Positions 1 to 7,507 of a DNA stretch of 17,987 nucleotides are shown in pieces. How positions within the stretch are numbered: position 1 is the stretch's first letter; each line of letters begins with the position of its first letter. Made by a program: the position numbers and the translations under genes. The stretch covers positions 1 to 17,987 of the forward strand of contig JACUUW010000015.1 of assembly GCA_014859075.1 (NCBI GenBank). The letters are read 5' to 3'. Under the pieces are notes generated by a model that saw only the letters and a program-made list of their open reading frames with translations, was not told where the DNA came from and ran no database searches. The DNA comes from Desulforudis sp. Its GTDB lineage: Bacteria > Bacillota > Desulfotomaculia > Desulfotomaculales > Desulforudaceae.

Positions 1-53
1 TTATACGCAACCCAAAATTTCTATGATTTGCCTATTGACATCACACCCCGGGT

Positions 54-1193
54 CTAAAACACGATCATCTGGCGCCGCAACCACACGTTGCACAGAAGGC
101 CCAGCGCCGCCAGGTTGGTGATCATGGAACTGGGCCCGTAACTGAACAGGGGCAGGGGCAATCCGGTGACCGGCATGATCCCCGCGGTCATCCCCACGTT
201 GGTCAGGACGTGAAAAGTCAGCATGGACACAATGCCGGCCGCCAGCAAGGTGCCGAACAGATCCTTGGCCTGCGCGGCGATCCGTAGACCACGGTAAATC
301 AGGATGAAGAAGATGCCCAGCAGGAAGACGACGCCGATCAAGCCGAGTTCTTCGGCCAGCACCGAGAAGATGAAGTCGGTGTGCTGTTCAGGCAGAAAAT
401 GCAGCTGATTCTGGCTGCCGTTGAAGAGGCCGCGGCCCCAGAGTCCGCCGGCGCCAATGGCGATTTGGGATTGGATCATGTGGTAACCGGCGCCCTGCCA
501 ATCGCTCCAGGGATCCAGGAAGATGGTCAGCCGGTCGAGCTGGTAATCCTTCAAGGGAATCCAGAGGCCGTGGTTTAAGTGTGCCCAGATCCACGTCACC
601 ATCGAGCCCAGCCCACCCAACGTCAGCGTCGCCAACAACAACGGCCGCGCTCCAGCGACGTACAGCATACCCACGGTGATGGCCACAAACACCAGGGCGG
701 TGCCCAGGTCGGGCTGAGCCAGAATCAAAAGAGTCGGCACACCGACATAGGCCAGCGCGGGCAACAGGTCCTGGAAGCGGTCCAACCGGCCTTCACGCTG
801 GGACAGGAACACGGCCAATCCGATAATGACCGCCAGTTTCGCGAACTCGGACGGCTGGAACAAAAACGGCCCGATCTGGACCCAGCGCTGGGCACCGCCG
901 GCCGAATGACCGATCAGCAGCACGGCCAGCAGCGTGCCCAGGTTGGCGCCGTAGAGCACCCTGGCGTACCTGGTGAGCTCTTCGTAACGCCACAGGAGAA
1001 AAAAACTAAAAACCGCCGTTCCCAAGGCGATCCCCAACAGCTGTTTATACACAAACCCGAAACTGCCTTCACCGGGAGCGCTGGTCACCTGGGTGGCGCT
1101 GGCAATGGTAACCAGGCCCAGTGCAATGATCGCCATCGCGGCCAGGATCAGGGCATAGTCCATGTTCTTAAGGAGACGCCGTCCGCGGATAAT
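54..1193 (-). CDS. rodA: RodA, SEDS-family peptidoglycan glycosyltransferase (probable ATT start)
   Basis: This polytopic membrane protein polymerises lipid II into glycan strands of the lateral wall, working with PBP2 and the MreBCD scaffold. It is very hydrophobic, with about ten membrane segments. It carries the SEDS signature LPEQHTDFIF (catalytic-type Asp273 in this numbering) and a C-terminal LPLFSYGPSSMITN, where SYGGSS is more usual. The first ATG (1161-1163) has no ribosome binding site and would cut off family-typical residues: the frame upstream reads RRLLKN before MDY. The open frame begins after a TGA and has only an ATT (1191-1193) as a plausible start. That ATT lies 8 nt after GGGGTG (1202-1207), giving MIRGRRLLKNMDY and 379 aa. 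A one-base shift from the out-of-frame ATG at 1198-1200 is the alternative. The gene is separated from minE by a terminator and has its own TATAAT box. Identity is near certain; the start is not. Confidence 0.95.
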   Translation of the reverse strand: MIRGRRLLKNMDYALILAAMAIIALGLVTIASATQVTSAPGEGSFGFVYKQLLGIALGTAVFSFFLLWRYEELTRYARVLYGANLGTLLAVLLIGHSAGGAQRWVQIGPFLFQPSEFAKLAVIIGLAVFLSQREGRLDRFQDLLPALAYVGVPTLLILAQPDLGTALVFVAITVGMLYVAGARPLLLATLTLGGLGSMVTWIWAHLNHGLWIPLKDYQLDRLTIFLDPWSDWQGAGYHMIQSQIAIGAGGLWGRGLFNGSQNQLHFLPEQHTDFIFSVLAEELGLIGVVFLLGIFFILIYRGLRIAAQAKDLFGTLLAAGIVSMLTFHVLTNVGMTAGIMPVTGLPLPLFSYGPSSMITNLAALGLLCNVWLRRQMIVF

Positions 1194-1228
1194 CTGTCAT
1201 ACACCCCGATTGTCTGCCTTATGAGTCT

Positions 1229-1257
1229 ATTATAAGGATAATGCGGCCACAAAAAAA
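1229..1257 (-). promoter_or_regulatory. Possible sigma-A promoter for rodA
   Basis: On the minus strand a perfect TATAAT (1229-1234) lies about 35 nt upstream of the proposed rodA start, just after the minE terminator. The -35 region overlaps the terminator T-run and is poor (TTTTTT or TTTTTG). The -10 box and its position between terminator and gene are the evidence; the -35 is not. Confidence 0.45.
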
Positions 1258-1276
1258 GGGGGATTGACTCCCCCTT
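1251..1276 (-). terminator. Rho-independent terminator after minE
   Basis: On the minus strand AAGGGGG (1270-1276), loop AGTCAAT, CCCCCTT (1256-1262) forms a 7-bp stem running into seven T. It starts 4 nt after the minE stop codon and marks the end of the mre/min operon. Confidence 0.9.
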
Positions 1277-1279
1277 CGC

Positions 1280-1558
1280 TCAAGCCAGATTGCCGGCTAC
1301 TCGTTTCATTTTCTTCACCGGGATGTTGGCCACCAGGGCCACCTGGTTGTCATCCCGCTCAAGGGTCACATCCAAACCTTTCTCGTCGATTTCAATATAT
1401 TTTGAGATCACCTCAACCATATCGTTCTTCAGGAGCTGCAGCAGTTGTGGGGAGACATCCGCCCGGTCATGAACCAGAACCAGACGCAATCGTTCCTTGG
1501 CCACATTCTTGCTGCCCGGACATTCCCTACCAAGAAGACGGGCCAGGAAATCAAGCAC
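1280..1558 (-). CDS. minE: MinE, cell division topological specificity factor
   Basis: This 92-aa protein displaces MinC from MinD and stimulates MinD ATPase, which confines division inhibition to the poles. Residues about 17-33 (KNVAKERLRLVLVHDRA) are the anti-MinCD segment, and the rest fits the C-terminal dimerisation domain. The length is normal for the family. The start is GTG (1556-1558), chosen because AAGGAGG sits 7 nt upstream. It follows minD after 21 bp and is the last gene before the terminator. The presence of MinE suggests an oscillating or topologically guided Min system rather than the DivIVA-only arrangement of Bacillus. Confidence 0.95.
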   Translation of the reverse strand: MLDFLARLLGRECPGSKNVAKERLRLVLVHDRADVSPQLLQLLKNDMVEVISKYIEIDEKGLDVTLERDDNQVALVANIPVKKMKRVAGNLA

Positions 1559-1579
1559 CGCGTTTCCTCCTTCCTTACC

Positions 1580-2377
1580 CTATCCCAATCCTATAATTTT
1601 CCGCAATCTATTAAAAACTCCTTCCCGGTGGTCCAAATTCATCAAAGGCACCGACTCGCCCAGCATCCGCCGGACAATGTTCTTGAAAGCGCGGCCGCTG
1701 ATGGAATTCTCACTGGTCACGACCGGTTCACCCCGGTTGGTGGCCACCACGACGCTTTCGTCGTCCGGAATGACACCCAGAAGTTCAAGTCCCAGAATGT
1801 CGTGCATGTCTTCCAGACTCATCATGTCGCCCCGCTGCACCATGTGCACGCGCAGGCGGTTGATAATCAACTTCGGATCCCGGATTTCGGCCAGTGAATC
1901 CAAAAGTCCCACCACCCGGTCGGCATCCCGCACCGCGGCCACTTCGGCCGCCGTCACCACAATGGCCTTTTCGGCGCCGGCCACCGCGCTCTGGAAACCC
2001 TGTTCGATGCCCGCCGGACTATCGATGATGACGTAATCGAAGTGTTCCCGCAACTGCCCGCACACGTCCTGCATGTCCTTCGCGGTGACCGCGGACTTGT
2101 CTTTGGTCTGGGCGGTGGGCAACAGGAAGAGTTCTTCTATCCGGCGGTCTTTTATCAGGGCTTGCCGCAGGCGGCATTTCTCCTCAATCACATCGGTCAG
2201 GTCGAAAACGATACGGTTCTCCATTCCCAGCACAACGTCCAGGTTGCGCAAACCGGTGTCGGCATCGATCAGTACCACCTTGTATCCCAACATCGCCAGT
2301 CCGCAACCAATGTTGGCCGTAACCGTCGTTTTGCCAACCCCTCCCTTGCCCGAAGTCACCACAATAACTTCGCTCAT
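1580..2377 (-). CDS. minD: MinD, septum-site determining membrane ATPase
   Basis: This ParA/MinD-family ATPase dimerises on the membrane with ATP, recruits MinC and is released by MinE. The deviant Walker A motif SGKGGVGKTT spans residues 9-18 (signature Lys11). DADTGLRNLD (38-47) and IIDSPAGIEQGF (117-128, Walker B Asp119) follow. The C-terminus ends in an amphipathic membrane-targeting helix (FNRLRKIIGLG). The length, 265 aa, is standard. The ATG start has GGGAGGAG about 8 nt upstream and overlaps the minC stop by 4 bp (ATGA), which suggests translational coupling. Confidence 0.97.
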   Translation of the reverse strand: MSEVIVVTSGKGGVGKTTVTANIGCGLAMLGYKVVLIDADTGLRNLDVVLGMENRIVFDLTDVIEEKCRLRQALIKDRRIEELFLLPTAQTKDKSAVTAKDMQDVCGQLREHFDYVIIDSPAGIEQGFQSAVAGAEKAIVVTAAEVAAVRDADRVVGLLDSLAEIRDPKLIINRLRVHMVQRGDMMSLEDMHDILGLELLGVIPDDESVVVATNRGEPVVTSENSISGRAFKNIVRRMLGESVPLMNLDHREGVFNRLRKIIGLG

Positions 2378-2790
2378 TTCTTAAGCTCCTCCCTTGGCCT
2401 CTGTTTTTTGCCCTGACGCTCCCCGCCGGGCGGGAAGGCTTCGATAACCACAATGCCTTCTCTTACCCTGGCAATTTCCGGTTGGTTGGGGTTACATACT
2501 TCCCCGTCGGGTGAACGGCTGATGTGATTAGCAATGCGTAGCTGGGTCGGCCGTAAACGGAACGCGACGATCACCGCCTGTGCGTCGCCGGCGGCGCCGG
2601 CGTGCACCATTCCCCGCAGCACACCCATCACAATCACGTTCCCCCCCGCGGTTACCTGGGCTCCCGGATTGATGTCCCCCAAGACCACCACGTTGCCCTC
2701 AAAATTGACGCTCTGTCCGGACCGGAGGGTACCTTCGACCAGAATGGTTGGGGAATCACCGGCACCGCCGAGTACGTGCTGCATGGCCAT
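2374..2790 (-). CDS. minC: MinC, C-terminal-domain-only division inhibitor
   Basis: Residues from about 15 onward match the MinC C-terminal beta-helix domain (TLRSGQSVNFEGNVVVLGD, then a Gly/Val-rich repeat, then RPTQLRIANHISRSP), which dimerises and binds MinD. The usual N-terminal FtsZ-inhibiting domain of roughly 100 residues is absent. The frame is closed by a TAG only 10 codons upstream of the chosen ATG, and none of the three frames of the 150 bp upstream encodes anything like that domain. I chose the ATG at 2788-2790 because GAGGTG lies 6 nt before it; a GTG three codons upstream is the alternative. The protein is 138 aa and overlaps minD by 4 bp. The fold is clear. Whether the short protein still inhibits FtsZ, or acts only as a MinD partner, is open. 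Confidence 0.88.
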   Translation of the reverse strand: MAMQHVLGGAGDSPTILVEGTLRSGQSVNFEGNVVVLGDINPGAQVTAGGNVIVMGVLRGMVHAGAAGDAQAVIVAFRLRPTQLRIANHISRSPDGEVCNPNQPEIARVREGIVVIEAFPPGGERQGKKQRPREELKK

Positions 2791-2973
2791 CCACTTCACC
2801 TCACCCCAAACCTGTTTCTACGGCGAAAAACCAAATCCTGCTAAATGACGCAGGTATTTTCCCTGTTATTTTGCCGAAGCGTTTCATCCACAATAGGACA
2901 TTACGGCCAATTTCGCCACAAACACCTTCGCTTGTCCACACACCGCTACAGACAGACACCTGATCCTTCATTT
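2791..2973. other. Intergenic region between mrdA and minC
   Basis: This is the only sizeable gap in the operon (about 180 bp) and is AT-richer than its surroundings. It holds no convincing gene. Two 9-mers each differ by one base from the DnaA box TTATCCACA: TCATCCACA (2884-2892) and TTGTCCACA (2932-2940). The plus strand also has a CAGG/CCTG dyad near 2850-2865 followed by TTTTGCCGAAGCG. No good promoter for minC was found. Confidence 0.4.
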
Positions 2974-5115
2974 TTATCCGGAAGGCACCGGAATCGGCCA
3001 GGGTACATCCGGAACAACCGGCTCCGGCTCGGGGGAAGGCTCCGGTTCGGGTACCGTTGCCGGTCCCGGATCCGGAGTCGGCGGTTGAGCCATACCAGGA
3101 GTGGACGGGCTTGCACCAGGGCCGCCCCCCGCAACAGGTTCTTCCCCGTCCTCCGGCAGCAAGCCGAAATAGGCGTCAAGAATCTTTCGGGCGACCGGAG
3201 CCGCCGCCTTGCTGCCCGAACCACCATGTTCGACCACTACAGCAAACGCAATCTCCGGCGCCTCATACGGGGCGAAGCCGATGAAGAGGCCATGATCATC
3301 CCGGCCCGTCACCTCGGCGGTACCGGTCTTACCGGCCACGGGCACCGGGAAGTCAAAGAAGGACCCGTAAGCCGTGCCCCCAGGCTTGGTCACCAATTGC
3401 ATACCCTCTCGAATGGTAGCCAGGTGTTCGGCCGATATCGACACCCGGTGGCGCAGTCGGGGACCGAACTCGCTGATGATCCTGCCGTCCGGACCGGTCA
3501 CCCGGCTGACCAGGAACGGCTGGTACAACTGCCCGCCGTTGGCGATGGTCGCCGCGTAATTCGCCAGCTGGATTGGCGTATAATTGTTTAATCCCTGGCC
3601 GACAGACATGTTGAGGGTGTCGTAGTCCCGCCAGGTCAGGTCCCAAGCATACCGTTCATACTGGGCCTGGATACGGGCGATTTCACGTTCCTTTTCCCGC
3701 CGCAGTTGATCCCGCCGGTCTCCACCGGCCGCCGCGATCTGGACCCGGTATCGTTCTTCCACGGCCTCAAACTGGGGACCGAAACGCCGGTCCAACTCGG
3801 CCTGGACCAATTGCCGCTTGTATTCGGCCGTGGGCAGCACGCCGGCGGCCTCACCGGGCAGTTCCACCCCCGTCTTCTCCCCCAGGCCGAGTCCCCGGGC
3901 GAAAAGGGCCAGCTGTTCCGGACCCGTCCTCAGGCCCACCGTCCAGAAGAAAGTGTTGCAGGAAACCTGGATCCCCCGGACCACGTTCACCCGGCCGTGG
4001 GCACCCAAACAGCTGTAGCGCTGCTGATGATAGAAGTACCCCGGGTCGAAAACGGTGAATTGGCGGTCAATCTGCCCGGTCTCCAGCGCGGCGGCGGCCA
4101 CCACCATCTTAAAGGTGGACCCCGGCGGATAGGCACTCTGAATGGCCCGGTTATAGAAAGGCCGGTCCGCGGCGGTCATCAACGCCCGGGCCTGCTCCGC
4201 ACTCAGGTCCCCGGCGAATATTCCCGGATCGTACGCGGGAAAACTTGCCAGGGCCAAGATTTCCCCGGTACGTACGTCGATAACCACGGCCGACGCGGCC
4301 AGGCAGTCACCGTGCTTTTCATCTTGGGCCTTTTCTACGGCCCAAGCCAGAGCCTCCTCGGCCGCCTGCTGGACTTCGAAGTCGATAGTCAGGGTGAGGT
4401 CGTTTCCCGGAATCGGATTTATTATTACACCCAGACTGCTTGGTACCGGGCGGCCGAAGGCGTCCACTTCGACCTGCCTGGCCCCCGGCGTTCCCCGCAG
4501 CATTTTCTCCATGGTGTTTTCCAGCCCGGCCTGTCCGAACACGTCGCCCATCAAATATCCATCCGCGGCAAACTCCGCCAACTGGTCGGGCTGTATTTCC
4601 CGGATGTACCCCAGCACGTGCGCCAGGGAAGTGCCGAAGGGATACTCCCGCATCGGCTCGAAGTCAATCACCACGCTGCGGAGGTCGTCATCGACCTGCT
4701 CCTCCTCAAGACGGGTGACGATTTCCAGGGATACGTCCTTGGCCAGGCGGATCGGCTCGTAACGGCGCGGGGACTGGTTCTCGATAGCCTCCCAGAGTTC
4801 TTCCGGCGTCCGGTCCAGGATGCCGGCAAGTCTTAAGACCACCGGTTCCAATTCCTCCCTGGTCTGACCGAGGTTCACCAGGGAAACCGTGAAAAGGGGA
4901 CGGTTCCCCACCACCTTGGTACCGTTACGGTCAAAAATCTCGCCCCGGGGCGCAGCAATGGAAATCAACCGCAACGTGTTTTCGCGGGCCAGCGTCTGCA
5001 GGTGTTCCGTTTGAATCAACTGCAAGTAGGCCACACGGGTGATGAGGATCAGGAAAACCAGTGTGATCACGCCGAAAAAAATGTTGATCTTTTTCTGAAG
5101 CGCCTTCTTCTCCAA
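2974..5115 (-). CDS. mrdA: Penicillin-binding protein 2, elongasome transpeptidase
   Basis: This monofunctional class B PBP cross-links peptidoglycan during elongation, paired with RodA. A single membrane anchor lies at residues 11-33. A dimerisation domain follows (about 50-230, with PRGEIFDRNG at 57-66). The transpeptidase domain carries STFK (333-336, acyl-serine Ser333), SCN (385-387) and KTGTAE (596-601). Two features stand out: a charged, probably helical insertion at about 433-490 rich in Glu, Arg and Gln, and a Pro/Glu/Gly-rich tail from about 655 to 713. The protein is 713 aa. It starts at TTG (5113-5115) with GGGGAAAG just upstream, 16 bp after mreD. Confidence 0.95.
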   Translation of the reverse strand: MEKKALQKKINIFFGVITLVFLILITRVAYLQLIQTEHLQTLARENTLRLISIAAPRGEIFDRNGTKVVGNRPLFTVSLVNLGQTREELEPVVLRLAGILDRTPEELWEAIENQSPRRYEPIRLAKDVSLEIVTRLEEEQVDDDLRSVVIDFEPMREYPFGTSLAHVLGYIREIQPDQLAEFAADGYLMGDVFGQAGLENTMEKMLRGTPGARQVEVDAFGRPVPSSLGVIINPIPGNDLTLTIDFEVQQAAEEALAWAVEKAQDEKHGDCLAASAVVIDVRTGEILALASFPAYDPGIFAGDLSAEQARALMTAADRPFYNRAIQSAYPPGSTFKMVVAAAALETGQIDRQFTVFDPGYFYHQQRYSCLGAHGRVNVVRGIQVSCNTFFWTVGLRTGPEQLALFARGLGLGEKTGVELPGEAAGVLPTAEYKRQLVQAELDRRFGPQFEAVEERYRVQIAAAGGDRRDQLRREKEREIARIQAQYERYAWDLTWRDYDTLNMSVGQGLNNYTPIQLANYAATIANGGQLYQPFLVSRVTGPDGRIISEFGPRLRHRVSISAEHLATIREGMQLVTKPGGTAYGSFFDFPVPVAGKTGTAEVTGRDDHGLFIGFAPYEAPEIAFAVVVEHGGSGSKAAAPVARKILDAYFGLLPEDGEEPVAGGGPGASPSTPGMAQPPTPDPGPATVPEPEPSPEPEPVVPDVPWPIPVPSG

Positions 5116-5131
5116 CAGACTTTCCCCGTTT

Positions 5132-5626
5132 CTACGGACTCCGCAGCAGTCCCCTCGTCGCCGAGAGGTAATAGCGGCGGTAGAACAAAAGGGCCACCGC
5201 AGAGTTGTATACCCCCAGCGGCAGAATCAACCCCCAGAGCGCCTCGCCCGGAGGCACGGCTATTCCCAACCCCAGGATCAGCAAGTACTTGACGCCCTCG
5301 AACGCCACAGTGGCCAGGAAAGCGACTCCGGCCAGAATGAACGGGCTCTCCTTGAATAGCCGGGTGTGCCCCAGGCCGACCAGATATCCGATGACGGTGA
5401 AACTCAAGGCGTTCAGCCCCAGGTAGTAGCCCGAGAGAAAATCCTGCGCCAACCCGCCCATGAAACCCAAAAAGGCCCCCTCCCTGGGGCCGTTGGTGAT
5501 CGCATAGAAAACCACCAGGACCAGTACCAGATCCGGTTTGACGCCGGCCACTAGCACGAACTGGAGTACGGTGGACTCCAGAAGCAGGGCCAGACCCAGC
5601 AGCAGGGCGAGAACCAGGATGCGCAA
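5132..5626 (-). CDS. mreD: MreD, rod-shape determining membrane protein
   Basis: This 164-aa integral membrane subunit of the MreBCD elongation complex links MreC to the membrane machinery. It has five or six hydrophobic helices. The family motif around GGLAQDFLSGYYLGLNALS (residues 57-75) is visible, and the C-terminus is short and basic. The start is TTG (5624-5626), supported by GGGAGGG in the last codons of mreC, 6 nt upstream of the TTG. The gap to mreC is 3 bp, so translation is probably coupled. Confidence 0.92.
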   Translation of the reverse strand: MRILVLALLLGLALLLESTVLQFVLVAGVKPDLVLVLVVFYAITNGPREGAFLGFMGGLAQDFLSGYYLGLNALSFTVIGYLVGLGHTRLFKESPFILAGVAFLATVAFEGVKYLLILGLGIAVPPGEALWGLILPLGVYNSAVALLFYRRYYLSATRGLLRSP

Positions 5627-5629
5627 GGG

Positions 5630-6454
5630 CTACCCTCCCGGGAGGGAATCCAAGATGATAAGGATCTCTTCCAGATGATCAAAACCCACCAGCGGCTCGA
5701 GGTCTGCCGTCATGGTCAAACCGGCGGCGCCCTTGTGCATCGCCACGACCCGGCCCACCGGAATTCCCTTGGGGAAAAGCCCGAGGCCGGAGGTCACCAC
5801 CAACTGACCAGGTTCCACCGCCGCTTCCTTGGTTAGGTAGGACATCGTGAGCGGGCGGGCACTGTCCAGAACTCCCTTAACCACTCCCGGAGTACGGGAG
5901 TCCTGCAGCATGGCCCCCACCCCGCTGCGGGGGTCGGTAATCAGGAGCACATCGGCCGTGTTCGGCGCCACGAAGATTACCCGCCCCACCAAGCCGGCGG
6001 GAAGGATTACCGCCTGGTCGCGTCGGACACCCTGGTTCACACCCCGGTTCACCTTTACGATGCTGAACCAGTTGCCGGGATCACGCGCGACCACCTCGGC
6101 CACCAACACATCAAAGCCCGGGTTGGTTTCACGGTAATCAAGCAACTGGCGGAGACGCTCGTTCTGCAACTGATATTCCCGGAGGACGCCGATCTCCGCC
6201 TCCAACTCCCGGACTTGCCGCCGGAGCTCCTCAGTATCTCCGGTTCCACCGAAGTGAACGAGGTGTCGAAAACCCTCACGCAGCTGATACCCAACCTGCA
6301 TTACCGTACCCTGTACAAAACCGACTCCGTCGCGGAGCCCCGCCTCCAAAACGGTCAATTCATCCCGCTCAAGACCGGTGATGTGCATCATCCCGAGCAA
6401 CAACAAGACCACAATCGCCGCGGCCAATACTCCCTTCAGCCGAAGGCGCTTCAC
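5630..6454 (-). CDS. mreC: MreC, rod-shape determining protein
   Basis: This bitopic protein polymerises outside the membrane and activates PBP2-RodA. A membrane segment lies at residues 8-26. A coiled coil follows at about 73-106 (TEELRRQVRELEAEIGVLRE and onward), then the beta-rich MreC core with DPGNWFSIVKVNRG (125-138) and TSGLGLFPKGIPVG (221-234). The length of 274 aa is typical. The start is GTG (6452-6454), two bp after the mreB stop, with AGGTGGT upstream. Confidence 0.95.
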   Translation of the reverse strand: MKRLRLKGVLAAAIVVLLLLGMMHITGLERDELTVLEAGLRDGVGFVQGTVMQVGYQLREGFRHLVHFGGTGDTEELRRQVRELEAEIGVLREYQLQNERLRQLLDYRETNPGFDVLVAEVVARDPGNWFSIVKVNRGVNQGVRRDQAVILPAGLVGRVIFVAPNTADVLLITDPRSGVGAMLQDSRTPGVVKGVLDSARPLTMSYLTKEAAVEPGQLVVTSGLGLFPKGIPVGRVVAMHKGAAGLTMTADLEPLVGFDHLEEILIILDSLPGG

Positions 6455-6456
6455 AA

Positions 6457-7488
6457 TCAGACCACCTTTTTGGGCTGGATCAACACCCTACGCAGAATAT
6501 CAATATTCTCAAGCACCCGGCCCGAACCGTAGGCGACGGCCAGCAGGGGGTCCTCCGCCAGGTGCACCGGCATACGGGTTTCCTCACTGACCAACCGGTC
6601 CAGTCCCCGCAACAGCGCACCGCCCCCGGCCATCATTATCCCCCGGTCCATAATGTCCGCGGCCAGCTCCGGCGGGGTCTTTTCCAGAGTCTGGCGGATG
6701 GCATCCAGAATGGCGCTGACCGGTTCAGAGAGCGCCTGGTAGATCTCCGCCAAGGTCACGGTCACCGTTTTCGGCAGCCCGGATACCAGGTCCCGGCCCC
6801 GCACTTCTTCGGTTTCCTTGTCGTCCAGCGGGTAAGCCGTACCGATCTTGATCTTCAACTCCTCGGCAGTACGCTCCCCGATCATCAAGTTGTAGCTGCG
6901 TTTTACGTGCTGGATGATCGCTTCGTCCATTTCGTCCCCGGCCACCCGGATGGAACGGCTGGTCACAATCCCGCCCAGGGAAATCACCGCCACTTCGGTG
7001 GTGCCCCCGCCGACGTCCACGATCATTGTGCCGGTCGGCTCATGCACCGGCAGTCCGGCCCCGATCGCGGCCGCCATGGGCTCTTCGATCAGATAGGCTT
7101 CCCGGGCCCCGGCCTGCAGCGCCGCCTCCCGGACGGCACGCTCCTCGACGGCCGTCACCCCGGAGGGCACACCGATCACCACGCGGGGCCGGACCAGGAA
7201 GGTCCGGCCGCGCAGCGCCTTGTTGATGAAGTACTTGATCATGCTCTGGGTGGTGTCGAAATCGGCGATGACGCCGTCTTTCATCGGCCGGATGGCCACG
7301 ATGTTTCCGGGCGTGCGCCCGATCATCTGTTTGGCTTCCTCGCCCACGGCCAAGACCTGACCGCTTTCCCGTTCGATGGCGACCACGGACGGCTCGCGCA
7401 TCACGATACCTTTACCCTTTACGTACACCAGGGTGTTGGCGGTGCCGAGATCGATACCCATATCCCTGGACAAGAACCCGATCGCCAT
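6457..7488 (-). CDS. mreB: MreB, bacterial actin
   Basis: This actin-fold ATPase forms membrane-bound filaments that orient lateral wall synthesis. Phosphate-1 is GIDLGTANTL (11-20), phosphate-2 is VDVGGGTTEV (158-167) and the adenosine motif is AGGGALLRG (287-295). LIEEPMAAA is at 133-141. The short N-terminus MAIGFLSRDM could form the amphipathic membrane helix or hairpin seen in other MreBs. The length of 343 aa is standard. The ATG start has AAAGGAG 6 nt upstream. It lies 19 bp after radC. Confidence 0.98.
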   Translation of the reverse strand: MAIGFLSRDMGIDLGTANTLVYVKGKGIVMREPSVVAIERESGQVLAVGEEAKQMIGRTPGNIVAIRPMKDGVIADFDTTQSMIKYFINKALRGRTFLVRPRVVIGVPSGVTAVEERAVREAALQAGAREAYLIEEPMAAAIGAGLPVHEPTGTMIVDVGGGTTEVAVISLGGIVTSRSIRVAGDEMDEAIIQHVKRSYNLMIGERTAEELKIKIGTAYPLDDKETEEVRGRDLVSGLPKTVTVTLAEIYQALSEPVSAILDAIRQTLEKTPPELAADIMDRGIMMAGGGALLRGLDRLVSEETRMPVHLAEDPLLAVAYGSGRVLENIDILRRVLIQPKKVV

Positions 7489-7507
7489 GTCTGACTCCTT
7501 TCGCGCG

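Noticed and set aside
2801..2887. 28-codon frame upstream of minC on the minus strand (MKRFGKITGK start)
   Set aside because: No ribosome binding site, no resemblance to the MinC N-terminal domain, and out of frame with minC.
3706..4836. 376-codon open frame on the plus strand opposite mrdA
   Set aside because: Antisense shadow of a conserved gene in GC-rich DNA; no family resemblance and composition like other shadows.
6562..7494. 310-codon open frame on the plus strand opposite mreB
   Set aside because: Antisense shadow of mreB, which is unmistakable on the other strand; the His/Gly/Asp-rich product is typical of an antisense frame.
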